64,000 nucleotides of DNA from positions 1-64,000 of the forward strand of contig NZ_JAHUXH010000036.1 of the NCBI RefSeq assembly GCF_019219825.1, read 5' to 3'. The translations under genes and the position numbers were made by a program. The stretch's first letter is position 1; each line of letters opens with the position of its first letter. Shown piece after piece: positions 51,932 to 60,601 of the stretch. The notes under the pieces are model-generated. The model was not told where the DNA came from, searched no databases, and was given only the letters and a program-made list of their open reading frames with translations. This DNA is from Streptomyces sp. TRM70350. Its GTDB lineage: Bacteria > Actinomycetota > Actinomycetes > Streptomycetales > Streptomycetaceae.

Positions 51932-52953
51932 GTACCGGTCAGCTCACCGGAGACACCGCCCGGGCCGTGCCGTCCCCGTCCCCGGGGTCGGCCGCCCGCC
52001 CGGCACGCAGACGACGGTCCCTCAGCAAGCGCAGGGCATGGGCGTTCTACGCGTTCACCGGCCCGTGGGTGCTGGGATTCCTGGGGCTGACGGCCTACCC
52101 GCTTCTGTACGCGCTGTGGCTGAGCTTCACCAACTCCGACGGACTCTCCCAGCGCACCAGCTTCGTCGGTCTGGCGAACTACCAGGAGGTCTTCTCCGAC
52201 CCGGACACCATGGCCTCCCTCGGCCGGACCGCGCTGTTCACCGGCATCACCGTGCCGCTGTCGATCGTGGCCGGGCTGATGCTGGCGGTCCTGGTCAACC
52301 AGCCGATCCGCTCCCGTGGCCTGTTCCGCACCCTGCTGTACCTGCCCGCGGTCGTACCGCCGGTCGGCGCGGCGCTCACCTTCAAGCTGATCTTCGACCG
52401 GGACTCGGGGGCCGCCAACGGCGTCCTGGACGTCCTCAACATCAACGGCGTTCCCTGGCTGATCGACCCCTACGCCCGCTGGGTGCTGATCACCCTGACG
52501 ATGTGGGGTGTCGGCAACGTCATGATCATCTCGCTCGCCGGGCTCCAGGACATCCCCAAGGAACTTCTGGAAGCGGCGCGGGTCGACGGTGCCAGTTCCT
52601 GGCAGTCCTTCACCCGGATCACCCTGCCCCTGCTCTCCCCGGTGATCTTCTTCCAGGTCGTCACCGGGATCATCGGAGCGCTGCAGAGCTTCGCGCCGCT
52701 GCTGATCGCACTCAACCCCACCCCGGCGGGCGTGACGTCCGTCCCCGAGAGCAACTACTTCTACATGATCAACGTTTTCGCCCAGTACTTCGCCAACGGA
52801 CGTTACGGCTATGCCTCAGCGATGCTGTGGGTGCTCTTCGCGTTCATCGTCGTCATCACCTTCCTGGTGTTCAAGGTGAGCAAGGGCGCCGTCTTCTACA
52901 CGGTGGAAGCGGAGCCGGCGAAGGACAAGCCCCGCACGATGGGAGACGCGTAA
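51928..52953 (+). CDS. Sugar ABC transporter permease (MalF-like), galactonate cluster
   Basis: 341 residues; GTG 51928 overlaps the lipoprotein stop (GTGA). A long basic cytoplasmic N-terminus (about 1-37) is followed by six membrane segments (FTGPWVLGFLGLTAYPLLYA first). EAA loop: LLEAARVDGASSWQSF. Its stop shares a base with the next start (TAATG). CUT1 importer subunit; the ATPase is encoded elsewhere. Confidence 0.92.
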   Translation: MSTGQLTGDTARAVPSPSPGSAARPARRRRSLSKRRAWAFYAFTGPWVLGFLGLTAYPLLYALWLSFTNSDGLSQRTSFVGLANYQEVFSDPDTMASLGRTALFTGITVPLSIVAGLMLAVLVNQPIRSRGLFRTLLYLPAVVPPVGAALTFKLIFDRDSGAANGVLDVLNINGVPWLIDPYARWVLITLTMWGVGNVMIISLAGLQDIPKELLEAARVDGASSWQSFTRITLPLLSPVIFFQVVTGIIGALQSFAPLLIALNPTPAGVTSVPESNYFYMINVFAQYFANGRYGYASAMLWVLFAFIVVITFLVFKVSKGAVFYTVEAEPAKDKPRTMGDA

Positions 52954-53774
52954 TGGTGTTCGCCCGGCGCAACGCCGTCTACATGCTCCTTGTGGCACTG
53001 CTCGTCCTCTTCCTCAGCCCTTTCGGCTGGCTCGCGATCACCGCTCTCAAGGACGCGTCGGAACTGCGGGTCATGCCCATCCACTGGTGGCCGCACCACC
53101 CGAACCTGGACAATTTCCGGCAGGCGCTGACCGCGTTCGACTACCTCGGCTATGCGCGCAACTCCCTGACGATCGCCGGCATCTACGCCGTTCTGGTCAC
53201 CCTCGCCTCGGCCTGGGCCGGATTCGGCTTCGCCCGGCTGACCGCCCCGGGCAAGCGGGTGATCTTCGCGGTGCTGCTGTCGACGATGATGCTGCCGCAG
53301 GTCATCACCCTCATCCCGACCTATCTGATGTTCGCCGAGCTCCACCTGCTGAACACCTATATGCCGTGGGTGCTGTGGGGGCTGTCCGGCGCACCGTTCC
53401 TGATCTTCCTGTTCCGGCAGTTCTTCAGCAACATGCCGAAGGAACTGGAGGAGGCGGCGATCGTCGACGGCTGCGGTACCTTCCGGATCTTCCTGCGGAT
53501 CTTCCTGCCGCAGTCGTGGCCGGTCATCGCCGCCAGCCTGATCCTGTCCTTCAGCTGGTCATGGGGCGACTACATCGGCCCCGCGCTGCTGCTGGACGAC
53601 GCGCACACCACCCTCACGGTCAAGCTCGCCAACGGCTACGTCAACGCACAGGGCATGCCGATGTCCAACCTCGTCGCCGCAGGCGCCGTGATGTACGTGA
53701 TCCCGGTGCTCGTGCTCTTCCTGATCATGCAGCGCGGCTTCGTCTCCGGCATCGCCACCTCCGGGCTCAAATGA
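52953..53774 (+). CDS. Sugar ABC transporter permease (MalG-like), galactonate cluster
   Basis: 273 residues; coupled to the upstream permease by TAATG. Six membrane segments (MLLVALLVLFLSPFGWLAIT first). EAA loop: LEEAAIVDGCGTFRIFLR. It ends GFVSGIATSGLK. It completes the membrane channel. Confidence 0.92.
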   Translation: MVFARRNAVYMLLVALLVLFLSPFGWLAITALKDASELRVMPIHWWPHHPNLDNFRQALTAFDYLGYARNSLTIAGIYAVLVTLASAWAGFGFARLTAPGKRVIFAVLLSTMMLPQVITLIPTYLMFAELHLLNTYMPWVLWGLSGAPFLIFLFRQFFSNMPKELEEAAIVDGCGTFRIFLRIFLPQSWPVIAASLILSFSWSWGDYIGPALLLDDAHTTLTVKLANGYVNAQGMPMSNLVAAGAVMYVIPVLVLFLIMQRGFVSGIATSGLK

Positions 53775-53834
53775 GCCGGCGGGCAACTGGCACATCGTCA
53801 ATTTCCCGCGAGCAACCTGAAAGGCACGACGAAC

Positions 53835-53879
53835 ATGACCGACGTCCAGGGCGCCGACACGACCCGCAGGGTGGGGTGA
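53835..53879 (+). CDS. 14-codon ORF coupled to the aldolase gene
   Basis: ATG 53835 (GAAAGG upstream at distance) encodes MTDVQGADTTRRVG and ends TGA 53877-53879, sharing a base with the aldolase start (TGATG). It may be a translational leader or the remnant start of a deleted gene. Confidence 0.4.
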   Translation: MTDVQGADTTRRVG

Positions 53880-54562
53880 TGGACCGCCCCGCCCTCACCC
53901 CGCAGCTCGGCCGGACCCGGGTGATGGCCATCCTCCGGTCGGCCGACGCCTCCGGGCTGCCCGCCGCGGCCCGGGCGCTCGCGGCCGGCGGCATCACCTG
54001 CCTGGAAATCACCCTCACCACCCGCGACGCACTCGACGCCCTGGCCTGGATCCGTGACGACCTCGGGCCCGAGGTCGCGGTGGGCGCGGGCACGGTCATG
54101 AGCTGCGGCCAGGCCCGGGACGCGCTCGCGGCCGGCGCCGAGTTCCTGGTGGCGCCGGTCGTCGACGCCGACGTGGTGCGCGGCGCCGCGAAGAGCGGTG
54201 TGCCGTGCTATCCGGGCGCCTGGACGCCGACCGAGGTGGCCGCGGCCTGGCGGGCCGGTGCCGCCGCCGTCAAGCTGTTCCCCGCCTCGACCGGCGGCCC
54301 CGGGCACCTGCGCCAACTGCGTGCGCCGCTGCCGGAGATCCCGCTCATGGCCGTCGGCGGTGTCGACATCGCCCACGCCCGCGAGTACGTCGACGCGGGA
54401 GCATACGCCGTGGGAATCGGCTCCCCGCTGCTGCGCGGGGCGGACCGGGCCCCGGGCTCCGGGCCACTGGAGTCCCTCACCGCGAGGGCGCGTGACCTGC
54501 TGGACGCGGTCGGCGCCACGATGCGGGCCCCCGGCCCCCGGACCGAAGAGGCCGGCCGGTGA
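53879..54562 (+). CDS. KDPG/KDPGal aldolase
   Basis: Cleaves 2-keto-3-deoxy-6-phosphogluconate or the galactonate epimer to pyruvate and glyceraldehyde 3-phosphate. 227 residues, start ATG 53879. Class I aldolase barrel: RVMAILRSADA, catalytic Glu 43 in CLEITLTT, GAGTVMS, Schiff-base Lys 132 in AVKLFPAS, phosphate-site GGVDIAHAREY. Coupled upstream to a short ORF and downstream to the sugar acid kinase (GTGA overlap). It is the last step of the pathway assembled here. Confidence 0.9.
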   Translation: MDRPALTPQLGRTRVMAILRSADASGLPAAARALAAGGITCLEITLTTRDALDALAWIRDDLGPEVAVGAGTVMSCGQARDALAAGAEFLVAPVVDADVVRGAAKSGVPCYPGAWTPTEVAAAWRAGAAAVKLFPASTGGPGHLRQLRAPLPEIPLMAVGGVDIAHAREYVDAGAYAVGIGSPLLRGADRAPGSGPLESLTARARDLLDAVGATMRAPGPRTEEAGR

Positions 54563-55518
54563 GCGGCCGGCAGAAGGAGCCCTGTCTCGTGACAGTCGGC
54601 GAGGCTCTCGGGGTGCTGTCCGCGTTCCGGCCCGGCCCCCTCGCCCTTGGGATGGACCTGCGCCTGGGGCTGGCCGGAGCTGAGTTGAACGTCGCCGTCG
54701 GAGTCAGCCGGCTCGGCGGCAGCGCCACCTGGATCAGCCGCGTCAGCGACGACGCACTCGGCGACCTTATCCTGCGCGAACTGCGGGCCGAAGGGGTCAC
54801 CGCCGTCGCCGTACGCGACGCCGCTCCCACCTCGCTGCTGCTGAAGGAGCAGCGCACCGCCGGCCACAGCCGCACCCGCTACTACCGCACCCACACCGCC
54901 GGTGCCCGGCTGTCACCCGAGGACATCCCCGAGGACCTCATCGCCCGGGCGACGGTCCTGCACGTCACCGGCATTACGCCCGCGCTGGGTGACAGCCCCG
55001 CCCGGGCCGTCACCCGGGCCGTGGACATCGCCGCAGGCGCCGGGGTGACCGTGTCCCTGGACATCAACTTCCGTTCCCTGTTGTGGAGCGAGGCGGATGC
55101 CCGGGCCGCCCTGCTGCCGCTGCTGCGCCGCAGCGACCTGGTCTTCGCCGGACCGCACGAGGCGGGACTCGCGGTGGACGGCACGCAGGACCCGGACAAA
55201 CTCGCCGAAGGCATCTGCCACTTCGGCCCCGCCTCCGCCGTGATCAAGACGGGGGCCGAGGGCGCGTACGCGCTCATCGACGGGCGGCAGTACCGGCAGC
55301 CCGCCATCCCCGTCCAGGTCCACGACTCCGTCGGAGCGGGCGACGCCTTCGCCGCCGGGTACCTCGCCGAACTCCTCGCGGGCGAGCCGCCCGAGCGGCG
55401 GCTGCGCACGGCGGCCCTGCTGGGCGCCTTCGCGGTCGGCACCGCCGGTGACTGGGAGGGCCTGCCCCGTCGTTCCGAACTGCGGCTCCTCGACCACCAT
55501 GACGACAACGTCCGCTGA
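54559..55518 (+). CDS. PfkB-family 2-keto-3-deoxy sugar acid kinase
   Basis: 319 residues from GTG 54559, overlapping the aldolase stop. Ribokinase fold: LVTVGEALGVLSAF, GAELNVAVGVSRLGG (substrate glycines), VTVSLDINFRSLLW, and the anion-hole/catalytic motif HDSVGAGDAFAAGY with the base Asp. In this operon the substrate is 2-keto-3-deoxy-galactonate (or gluconate), giving the 6-phosphate used by the aldolase. Confidence 0.9.
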   Translation: MSGRQKEPCLVTVGEALGVLSAFRPGPLALGMDLRLGLAGAELNVAVGVSRLGGSATWISRVSDDALGDLILRELRAEGVTAVAVRDAAPTSLLLKEQRTAGHSRTRYYRTHTAGARLSPEDIPEDLIARATVLHVTGITPALGDSPARAVTRAVDIAAGAGVTVSLDINFRSLLWSEADARAALLPLLRRSDLVFAGPHEAGLAVDGTQDPDKLAEGICHFGPASAVIKTGAEGAYALIDGRQYRQPAIPVQVHDSVGAGDAFAAGYLAELLAGEPPERRLRTAALLGAFAVGTAGDWEGLPRRSELRLLDHHDDNVR

Positions 55519-55546
55519 CCTCCCCGCACCTGCTCAAGGACCACTC

Positions 55547-56620
55547 ATGCGCACCCGCACCCCCGACGACCGGCCCCTCGTCCTCACCGGCTCCCACACC
55601 CCGGACAGCGGGGGCGACGGCACCGGAGTCGCCGCCCTGCGGCTCGATCCGGCGACCGGCCACCTGGCGTACGACAGCGGGGTGCCGCCCGTGCCGGTCA
55701 GTGGTGCCTCCTTCCTGGCCGCGCACCCGTTCCTGGACGTCCTCTACAGCACGAACGAGAAAGCCTCCGGATCCGTGACCGCCCTTGCCCGGCAGGGCGA
55801 CGGCACCCTGACCGCCCGGGGAGCACCGGTCAGCAGCGGGGGCGCGAACCCGTGCCACCTCACCGTCCACCCCGACGGCGGCTGGCTGCTGACCGCGCAC
55901 TACGGCGACGACGTCACTCCCGGCAGCGTGGCCGTGCACCGGCTCGGCGCAGACGGACGGGTGGGCGAGCCGACCCACGTCGTGGTGCACGAGGGGTCGG
56001 GACCGGTGGCCGGCCGGCAGGAGGGCAGCCACGCCCACCAGGTACTCGTCGACCCGGCGGGCCGTTACGTCCTCGCCACCGACCTGGGCGCCGACGCGGT
56101 CTTCACCTACCGGCTCGACACGCGCACCGGAACCCTCGAGCGGGCGGCGGTGAACCGGCTGTGCGCCGGCTCCGGCCCTCGCCACCTCGCCTTCGCTCCC
56201 GGCGGGGAGCTGGTGTTCAGCGCGGACGAGCTGTCCTCGACCCTCACCTGCCACCGGTACGACACCGCCAAGGGCACCCTGACGGCCGTCGCCACGGTGC
56301 CCGCCACCAGGGCCCGGGACGTCGTCAACCAGCCCGGCGGCATCGTCGCCTCCCCCTGCGGGCGCTTCGTCTGGCTGACCAACCGCGGCGCCGACACCGT
56401 GGCCGCCTTCCGCCTCACCGGCACCACCCCGGAACCGATCGGCGAGACGGCGAGCGGCGGCACCTGGCCCCGAGGCCTGACCTACGCGGCCGGTCATCTG
56501 CTGGTCGCCAACCAGCACAGCGGCACGATGGCCGCCCTGCGCGTCCTTGACACGGGAGCCCTCGAACAGGCTGCCTCGGCGATCTCCGCGCCCTCGGTCG
56601 TGTGTGCGCTCGTTCTCTGA
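55547..56620 (+). CDS. Sugar lactonase, seven-bladed propeller (6-phosphogluconolactonase YbhE type)
   Basis: 357 residues from ATG 55547 (AAGGAC ribosome site). Lactonase-type propeller: VSGASFLAAHPFLDVLYSTN, GGANPCHLTVHPDGGWLLTA, GSHAHQVLVDPAGRYVLATD, GSGPRHLAFAPGGELVFSAD. Conserved His and Asp pairs mark the active centre. It is likely to open galactono- or arabinono-lactone made by the SDR before dehydration by DgoD. Cytoplasmic; third enzyme gene of the operon. Confidence 0.87.
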   Translation: MRTRTPDDRPLVLTGSHTPDSGGDGTGVAALRLDPATGHLAYDSGVPPVPVSGASFLAAHPFLDVLYSTNEKASGSVTALARQGDGTLTARGAPVSSGGANPCHLTVHPDGGWLLTAHYGDDVTPGSVAVHRLGADGRVGEPTHVVVHEGSGPVAGRQEGSHAHQVLVDPAGRYVLATDLGADAVFTYRLDTRTGTLERAAVNRLCAGSGPRHLAFAPGGELVFSADELSSTLTCHRYDTAKGTLTAVATVPATRARDVVNQPGGIVASPCGRFVWLTNRGADTVAAFRLTGTTPEPIGETASGGTWPRGLTYAAGHLLVANQHSGTMAALRVLDTGALEQAASAISAPSVVCALVL

Positions 56621-56667
56621 TGACTCACTTCGCTCACCTGCTGGGTCCGCAAATCTGAAAGGCAGTC

Positions 56668-58194
56668 ATGCCCGATCTCCGCACCACCACCCCGGTCGCA
56701 CGCTTCACCCTCGATGCGGCCTTCGGCATCGGTGACGTCCACCCGCGGCTGTACGGATCGTTCGTCGAGCACCTGGGCCGCTGCGTCTACACGGGCCTCT
56801 ACGAGCCCGGCCACCCGCAGGCCGACGCCGACGGTCTGCGCCACGACGTCCTGGACCTGGTCCGTGAACTGGGCGTCACCACCGTGCGCTACCCAGGCGG
56901 CAATTTCGTCTCCGGCTACCGCTGGGAGGACACGGTGGGACCGCGCGAGGAGCGGCCGGCACGGCTGGACCTGGCCTGGAAGACCACCGAGACCAACGAG
57001 TTCGGCCTCGGCGAGTTCATCGACTTCTGTGCCAAGACCGGCATGGAGCCCATGATGGCCGTCAACCTCGGCACCCGCGGGGTTGAGGACGCCATACGAC
57101 TGCTGGAGTACTGCAACCACCCGGGCGGCACCGAGCTGTCCGACCGCCGTGTCGCCCACGGGGGCAAGGAGCCGTACGGCATCAGGATGTGGTGCCTGGG
57201 CAACGAGATGGACGGCCCCTGGCAGATCGGCCACAAGACGGCCGAGGAATACGGACGGCTCGCCGCCGAGACGGCCCGCGCCATGAAGATGATCCAGCCC
57301 GATCTGGAGGTGGTGGCCTGCGGAAGCTCGAACTCCGGCATGGAGACCTTCGCCGCGTGGGAGGCCACCGTCCTGGAGGCGGTCTACGACCTGGTCGACC
57401 ACGTCTCCCTGCACGCCTACTACGAGGAGATCGACGGCGACCGGGACTCCTTCCTCGCATCCGCCGTCGACATGGAGCACTTCATCGAGTCGGTCGTCGC
57501 CACCTGCGACCACGTCCGCGCCCGGCTGAAGAAGAGCAAGCGCATCAACCTCTCCTTCGACGAGTGGAACGTCTGGTACCAGAAGCGGCCCAACCTGCAC
57601 CCGGTCGAGGACTGGCAGCAGGCGCCACGTCTGCTGGAGGACGTCTACACCGTCACGGACGCCGTGGTCTTCGGCTCACTGCTCATCGCCCTGCTGAGAC
57701 ACGCCGACCGGGTCACCGCGGCCTCATTGGCACAGCTTGTCAACGTCATCGCGCCGATCATGACCGAGCCGGGCGGCCCGGCCTGGCGGCAGACCACCTT
57801 CTTCCCCTTCGCCCAGGCGTCGGCGTACGGGCGCGGCCGGGTGCTGCGCGTCGAGGTGGACAGCCCGACGTACCCCACCGCCCGGTTCGGCGAGGTGCCG
57901 CTGCTGCACACCACCGCCGTGACCGACGACGAGACCGGAGCGGTCACCGTCTTCGCCGTCAACCGCGGGCAGAGCACCGCCCTGCCGCTGGAGATCGACG
58001 TGCGTGGGATCGAGGCCCACACCGTGGCGGAGCACCTGGTTCTGGCCGACGCCGACCCGGAGGCACGCAACACCGTGGACCAGCCGGCCCGCGTCGTCCC
58101 GCACCCCGCCACCGGCACCACCGTCACCGACGGCGTCCTGCGGGCCGAACTCGAGCCGCTCTCCTGGAACATGATCCGTCTGGTGCGTGCCTGA
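56668..58194 (+). CDS. abfA: GH51 alpha-L-arabinofuranosidase
   Basis: 508 residues from ATG 56668 (GAAAGG upstream). GH51 barrel: LYGSFVEHLGRCVYTGLYEP, TTVRYPGGNFVSGYRWEDTV, acid/base Glu 180 in WCLGNEMDGPWQ, nucleophile Glu 299 in NLSFDEWNVWY; C-terminal beta-sandwich ends LEPLSWNMIRL. Intracellular, it removes L-arabinose from imported arabino-oligosaccharides such as arabinogalactan fragments, which would leave galactose for the oxidative pathway. Last gene of the operon that starts at 50585. Confidence 0.94.
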   Translation: MPDLRTTTPVARFTLDAAFGIGDVHPRLYGSFVEHLGRCVYTGLYEPGHPQADADGLRHDVLDLVRELGVTTVRYPGGNFVSGYRWEDTVGPREERPARLDLAWKTTETNEFGLGEFIDFCAKTGMEPMMAVNLGTRGVEDAIRLLEYCNHPGGTELSDRRVAHGGKEPYGIRMWCLGNEMDGPWQIGHKTAEEYGRLAAETARAMKMIQPDLEVVACGSSNSGMETFAAWEATVLEAVYDLVDHVSLHAYYEEIDGDRDSFLASAVDMEHFIESVVATCDHVRARLKKSKRINLSFDEWNVWYQKRPNLHPVEDWQQAPRLLEDVYTVTDAVVFGSLLIALLRHADRVTAASLAQLVNVIAPIMTEPGGPAWRQTTFFPFAQASAYGRGRVLRVEVDSPTYPTARFGEVPLLHTTAVTDDETGAVTVFAVNRGQSTALPLEIDVRGIEAHTVAEHLVLADADPEARNTVDQPARVVPHPATGTTVTDGVLRAELEPLSWNMIRLVRA

Positions 58195-58289
58195 AAGCTG
58201 CACCGGATGGGCCGGAGCGCGCGGATCCCGGCCCGCAAGGCCGCCGAGCGCGACGGAGCCGTGGTGGTGGCCGGAGAACTCGGGCACCG

Positions 58290-59173
58290 GGCGGCGCATC
58301 GTCCACTTCGGTGGTCGATCAGGCGACCGTGGGAGCGGCCATGAAGGCATCCACCCGCCGACCGATCTGCACCGCGCGTACCGCAGATGGGCGGCCACGC
58401 AGCACGACTGGAGCCCCGACGAGTGCCGCAAGGAAGACGGCCGGCCCGCGAGGAGTGGCTGTGCGCACGCCGCGCCCCCGCCCGCCCCTGCCTGATCGGC
58501 CTCGCCGACGGCATGATGGGCACCCTGGACGCACCCAGAGGAGACGGGCTCCGAGGCCGCCGCCCGTTCCGCGTCCTTCGGACTGCTCGTCGTCTGGGAG
58601 CCGCAGCTGGTGATGCAACTCGCCGTCGAGTGCGCGGCCCAGACCCACGGCCACCCCACCGCCCACCTGTCGGCAGGCGCGTACGCCCTGATCGTGCACG
58701 GACTGGCCCACGGCGAGAGCCTCGACGCCGCCGTGCAGCGCTCGCTCCAGCTGCTCGCCGACTGGCCGGGGCAGCAGCCGGTGACCGACGCCCTGCAGTA
58801 CGCGCTGGGTGCCGTACGGCAGGGCGTGCCCTCGCCGGCCCGGATCGAGGAGCTGGCCGGGGCGGGTACGGCGGAGGGTCTGCTGTCGGTCGCCGTGTAC
58901 TGCGCGCTGGTCGGCGAGGACACCCGGCACGGGCTGTGCCTCTCGGTGAACCACGGCGGCCCCTCGGGCGCCGCCGGAGCGCTCACCGGCGCCCTGCTCG
59001 GTGCCCTGCACGGCGAGACGGCCCTCCCGCCGGCCTGGCTCGCCGAACTGGAGGGCCGCCCCACGATGCTCGTCCTCGCCGACGACTTCGCGATGGAGAT
59101 GACCCAGGGGCCCGCGCTGCACGGGCCGGGCGGGTCGTCGCCGGGGTGGCTGGCCCGCTACCCGCGGGCCTAG
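58290..59173 (+). pseudogene. ADP-ribosylglycohydrolase, N-terminal half missing, frameshifted
   Basis: Pieces in several frames read HRAYRRWAATQHDWSPDECR, REEWLCARRAPARPCLIGLA, DGMMGTLDAP. Then, from 58610, a clean C-terminal part: MQLAVECAAQTHGHPTAHLS, VYCALVGEDTRHGLCLSVNH, GGPSGAAGALTGALLGA, ending at TAG 59173. GHPT and the NH.GPS..AGALTG..LGA segment with its metal-binding residues identify the family, which removes ADP-ribose from proteins or nucleic acids. The first metal site (GD..G..TDDT) is absent. Confidence 0.75.
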
Positions 59174-59233
59174 GGCCGATCATGCCCAAGACGCGGGGCC
59201 CGCACATCTGCCGCGTTGTCGTCAATCGCCGAC

Positions 59234-59272
59234 TCCCCCCACTCTCGACTTCGCTCGAGCGGGGAGACCCCC
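59234..59272. repeat. Dispersed Streptomyces palindrome / terminator
   Basis: CCCCCCACTCTCGACTTCGC followed by TCGAGCGGGGAGACCCCC: a hairpin with a CTTCG-type loop, a form I know as repeated between genes in many Streptomyces genomes. It lies between the convergent ADP-ribosylglycohydrolase relic and the SDR gene, so it can serve as a terminator. Confidence 0.6.
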
Positions 59273-59301
59273 ATCATGCCTATGAACGCGTTCAAAAGGG
59301 G

Positions 59302-60087
59302 CTAGCGCATCAACTCCCCCGCGTTGACCAGCAACGACTGCCCGGTGATCGCCCGCGCCCGGTCCGAGGCCGGGAACACCGCCGCATCGGCCACGTCTGA
59401 GTCCGTGGCCAGCTCCGGGAGCGCCATACGGGAGGTCAGCCGCTCCAGCACCTCGGCCTCCGGCACGCCTTTGGTGTGCGCCGAGAACTGGACATACGCC
59501 TCGACCGGCAGGCCCCACATCCACCCCGGCAGCACGGTGTTCACCCGGATCCGGTGCGGGCCCAACTCCCTTGCCAGCGAGTACATTGCGCTCGTCAGGG
59601 CGCCCTTCGAGGCCGCGTACGCCATCTGCCGCACCTGTGTCGGCGCGGCCACCGAGGACTGCGTACCGATGAGGACGACCGACCCGCCGTTCTCCTTCAG
59701 CGCGGGCAGGCAGGCGCGGGTCATCCGCAGCGTGCCGAGCAGGTTCACATCGATGACGGACTGCCAGGCGGCGAAGTCCGCGTCCTCAGGACCGCCGAAG
59801 TAGCTGTCCTGGGCGGCGACATGGACAACGGCGTCGAGCCGCCCGAAGCGCTCGGCCGCGAGCGCGGCAAGTGCCTCGCACTGCTCCTCGTCGGTGATGT
59901 CGGCCGGGCGGTAGGCGGTGTGCGCGCTGCCGGGGTCGATCTCCGCCGCCGACTTGGCTGGATTCGCCTCCGTGCGCGCTCCGAGCACGGCGTTGCCCCC
60001 GTCGCGCACGACCGCCGCCGCGAGCTGGTGCCCGGGCCCGGCGCCGACTCCCGAGACGATCAGGGTCCTGCCCGCGAGCAGTGACAT
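59302..60087 (-). CDS. SDR-family oxidoreductase
   Basis: 261 residues from ATG 60087. Nucleotide site IVSGVGAGPGHQLA (a GxGxGPG variant), Asp in YRPADITDE, VHVAAQDS in place of NNAG, catalytic Ser in IGTQSSVA, Tyr and Lys in YAASKGAL; ends GQSLLVNAGELMR. It oxidises or reduces an unknown alcohol or ketone. Transcribed alone. A perfect palindrome TGAACGCGTTCA lies just beyond its stop. Confidence 0.87.
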   Translation of the reverse strand: MSLLAGRTLIVSGVGAGPGHQLAAAVVRDGGNAVLGARTEANPAKSAAEIDPGSAHTAYRPADITDEEQCEALAALAAERFGRLDAVVHVAAQDSYFGGPEDADFAAWQSVIDVNLLGTLRMTRACLPALKENGGSVVLIGTQSSVAAPTQVRQMAYAASKGALTSAMYSLARELGPHRIRVNTVLPGWMWGLPVEAYVQFSAHTKGVPEAEVLERLTSRMALPELATDSDVADAAVFPASDRARAITGQSLLVNAGELMR

Positions 60088-60170
60088 GCCGAGGCTTCCC
60101 TGACTCTGGCGGATTGTCTGACGGGGTGTCAGGGTATGGGCGTCGGCCGGAGGAAGGAAGGGGAGCGACA

Positions 60171-60299
60171 TGAGTGAGGAGATCCGCAGCGAGGTGTACG
60201 CGGAGCCGGCCGCCGTGGGCCCGTACGGCGGCCACCCGGGCACGTGATCACCATGGTCGAGCCGCATCCGCGCCACGAGTACGCGTACAACCGCTGGTA
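60171..60299 (+). pseudogene. N-terminal fragment of a small hypothetical protein
   Basis: Reads MSEEIRSEVYAEPAAVGPYG, then after a one-base loss VITMVEPHPRHEYAYNRW and stops. The EP.P.HE.AYNRW segment resembles the start of a small actinobacterial dimeric alpha-beta-barrel family. The rest is missing. Confidence 0.4.
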
Positions 60300-60551
60300 A
60301 TTCTGGCGCATTCCCCTGACGGGGCTTATGAAGGTCGAAAGGGCTGTGACCTGCTAGAACGGGTTGCAGAGGCGATCGGAGGCAGTCAGAGGGAAACGCT
60401 CTGGTTCGACCCCGGTTCGACCTGGGCCGCTCGGAGACAGTCAGAGGCGAATCCACCCCGGGCTCCCGCAGCGACGCCGACACCCTCCCACCAAACGCAC
60501 CGCCGGCCTTCACCACCCGCAACCAGGTGATGAAGGCCGACGTCACGCACA
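60300..60551. other. Intergenic, no gene seen
   Basis: About 250 bp with two imperfect copies of GGAGGCAGTCAGAGG / GGAGACAGTCAGAGG (around 60379 and 60433). No coding signal found. Confidence 0.4.
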
Positions 60552-60596
60552 GGGGCCGGACCATTTGCCGGCAGTCTCCGGTACCGGTCCGGCCCC
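60552..60596. terminator. Strong terminator hairpin
   Basis: GGGGCCGGACC and GGTCCGGCCCC form a perfect 11-bp stem, located five bases beyond the stop codon of the large minus-strand gene. It ends that transcript. Confidence 0.8.
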
Positions 60597-60601
60597 TTCG
60601 T

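Noticed and set aside
60361..60450. LacI-like site around GGGAAACGCTC
   Set aside because: Arms do not mirror around a CG centre and it lies near the 3' end of a convergent gene, not at a promoter.
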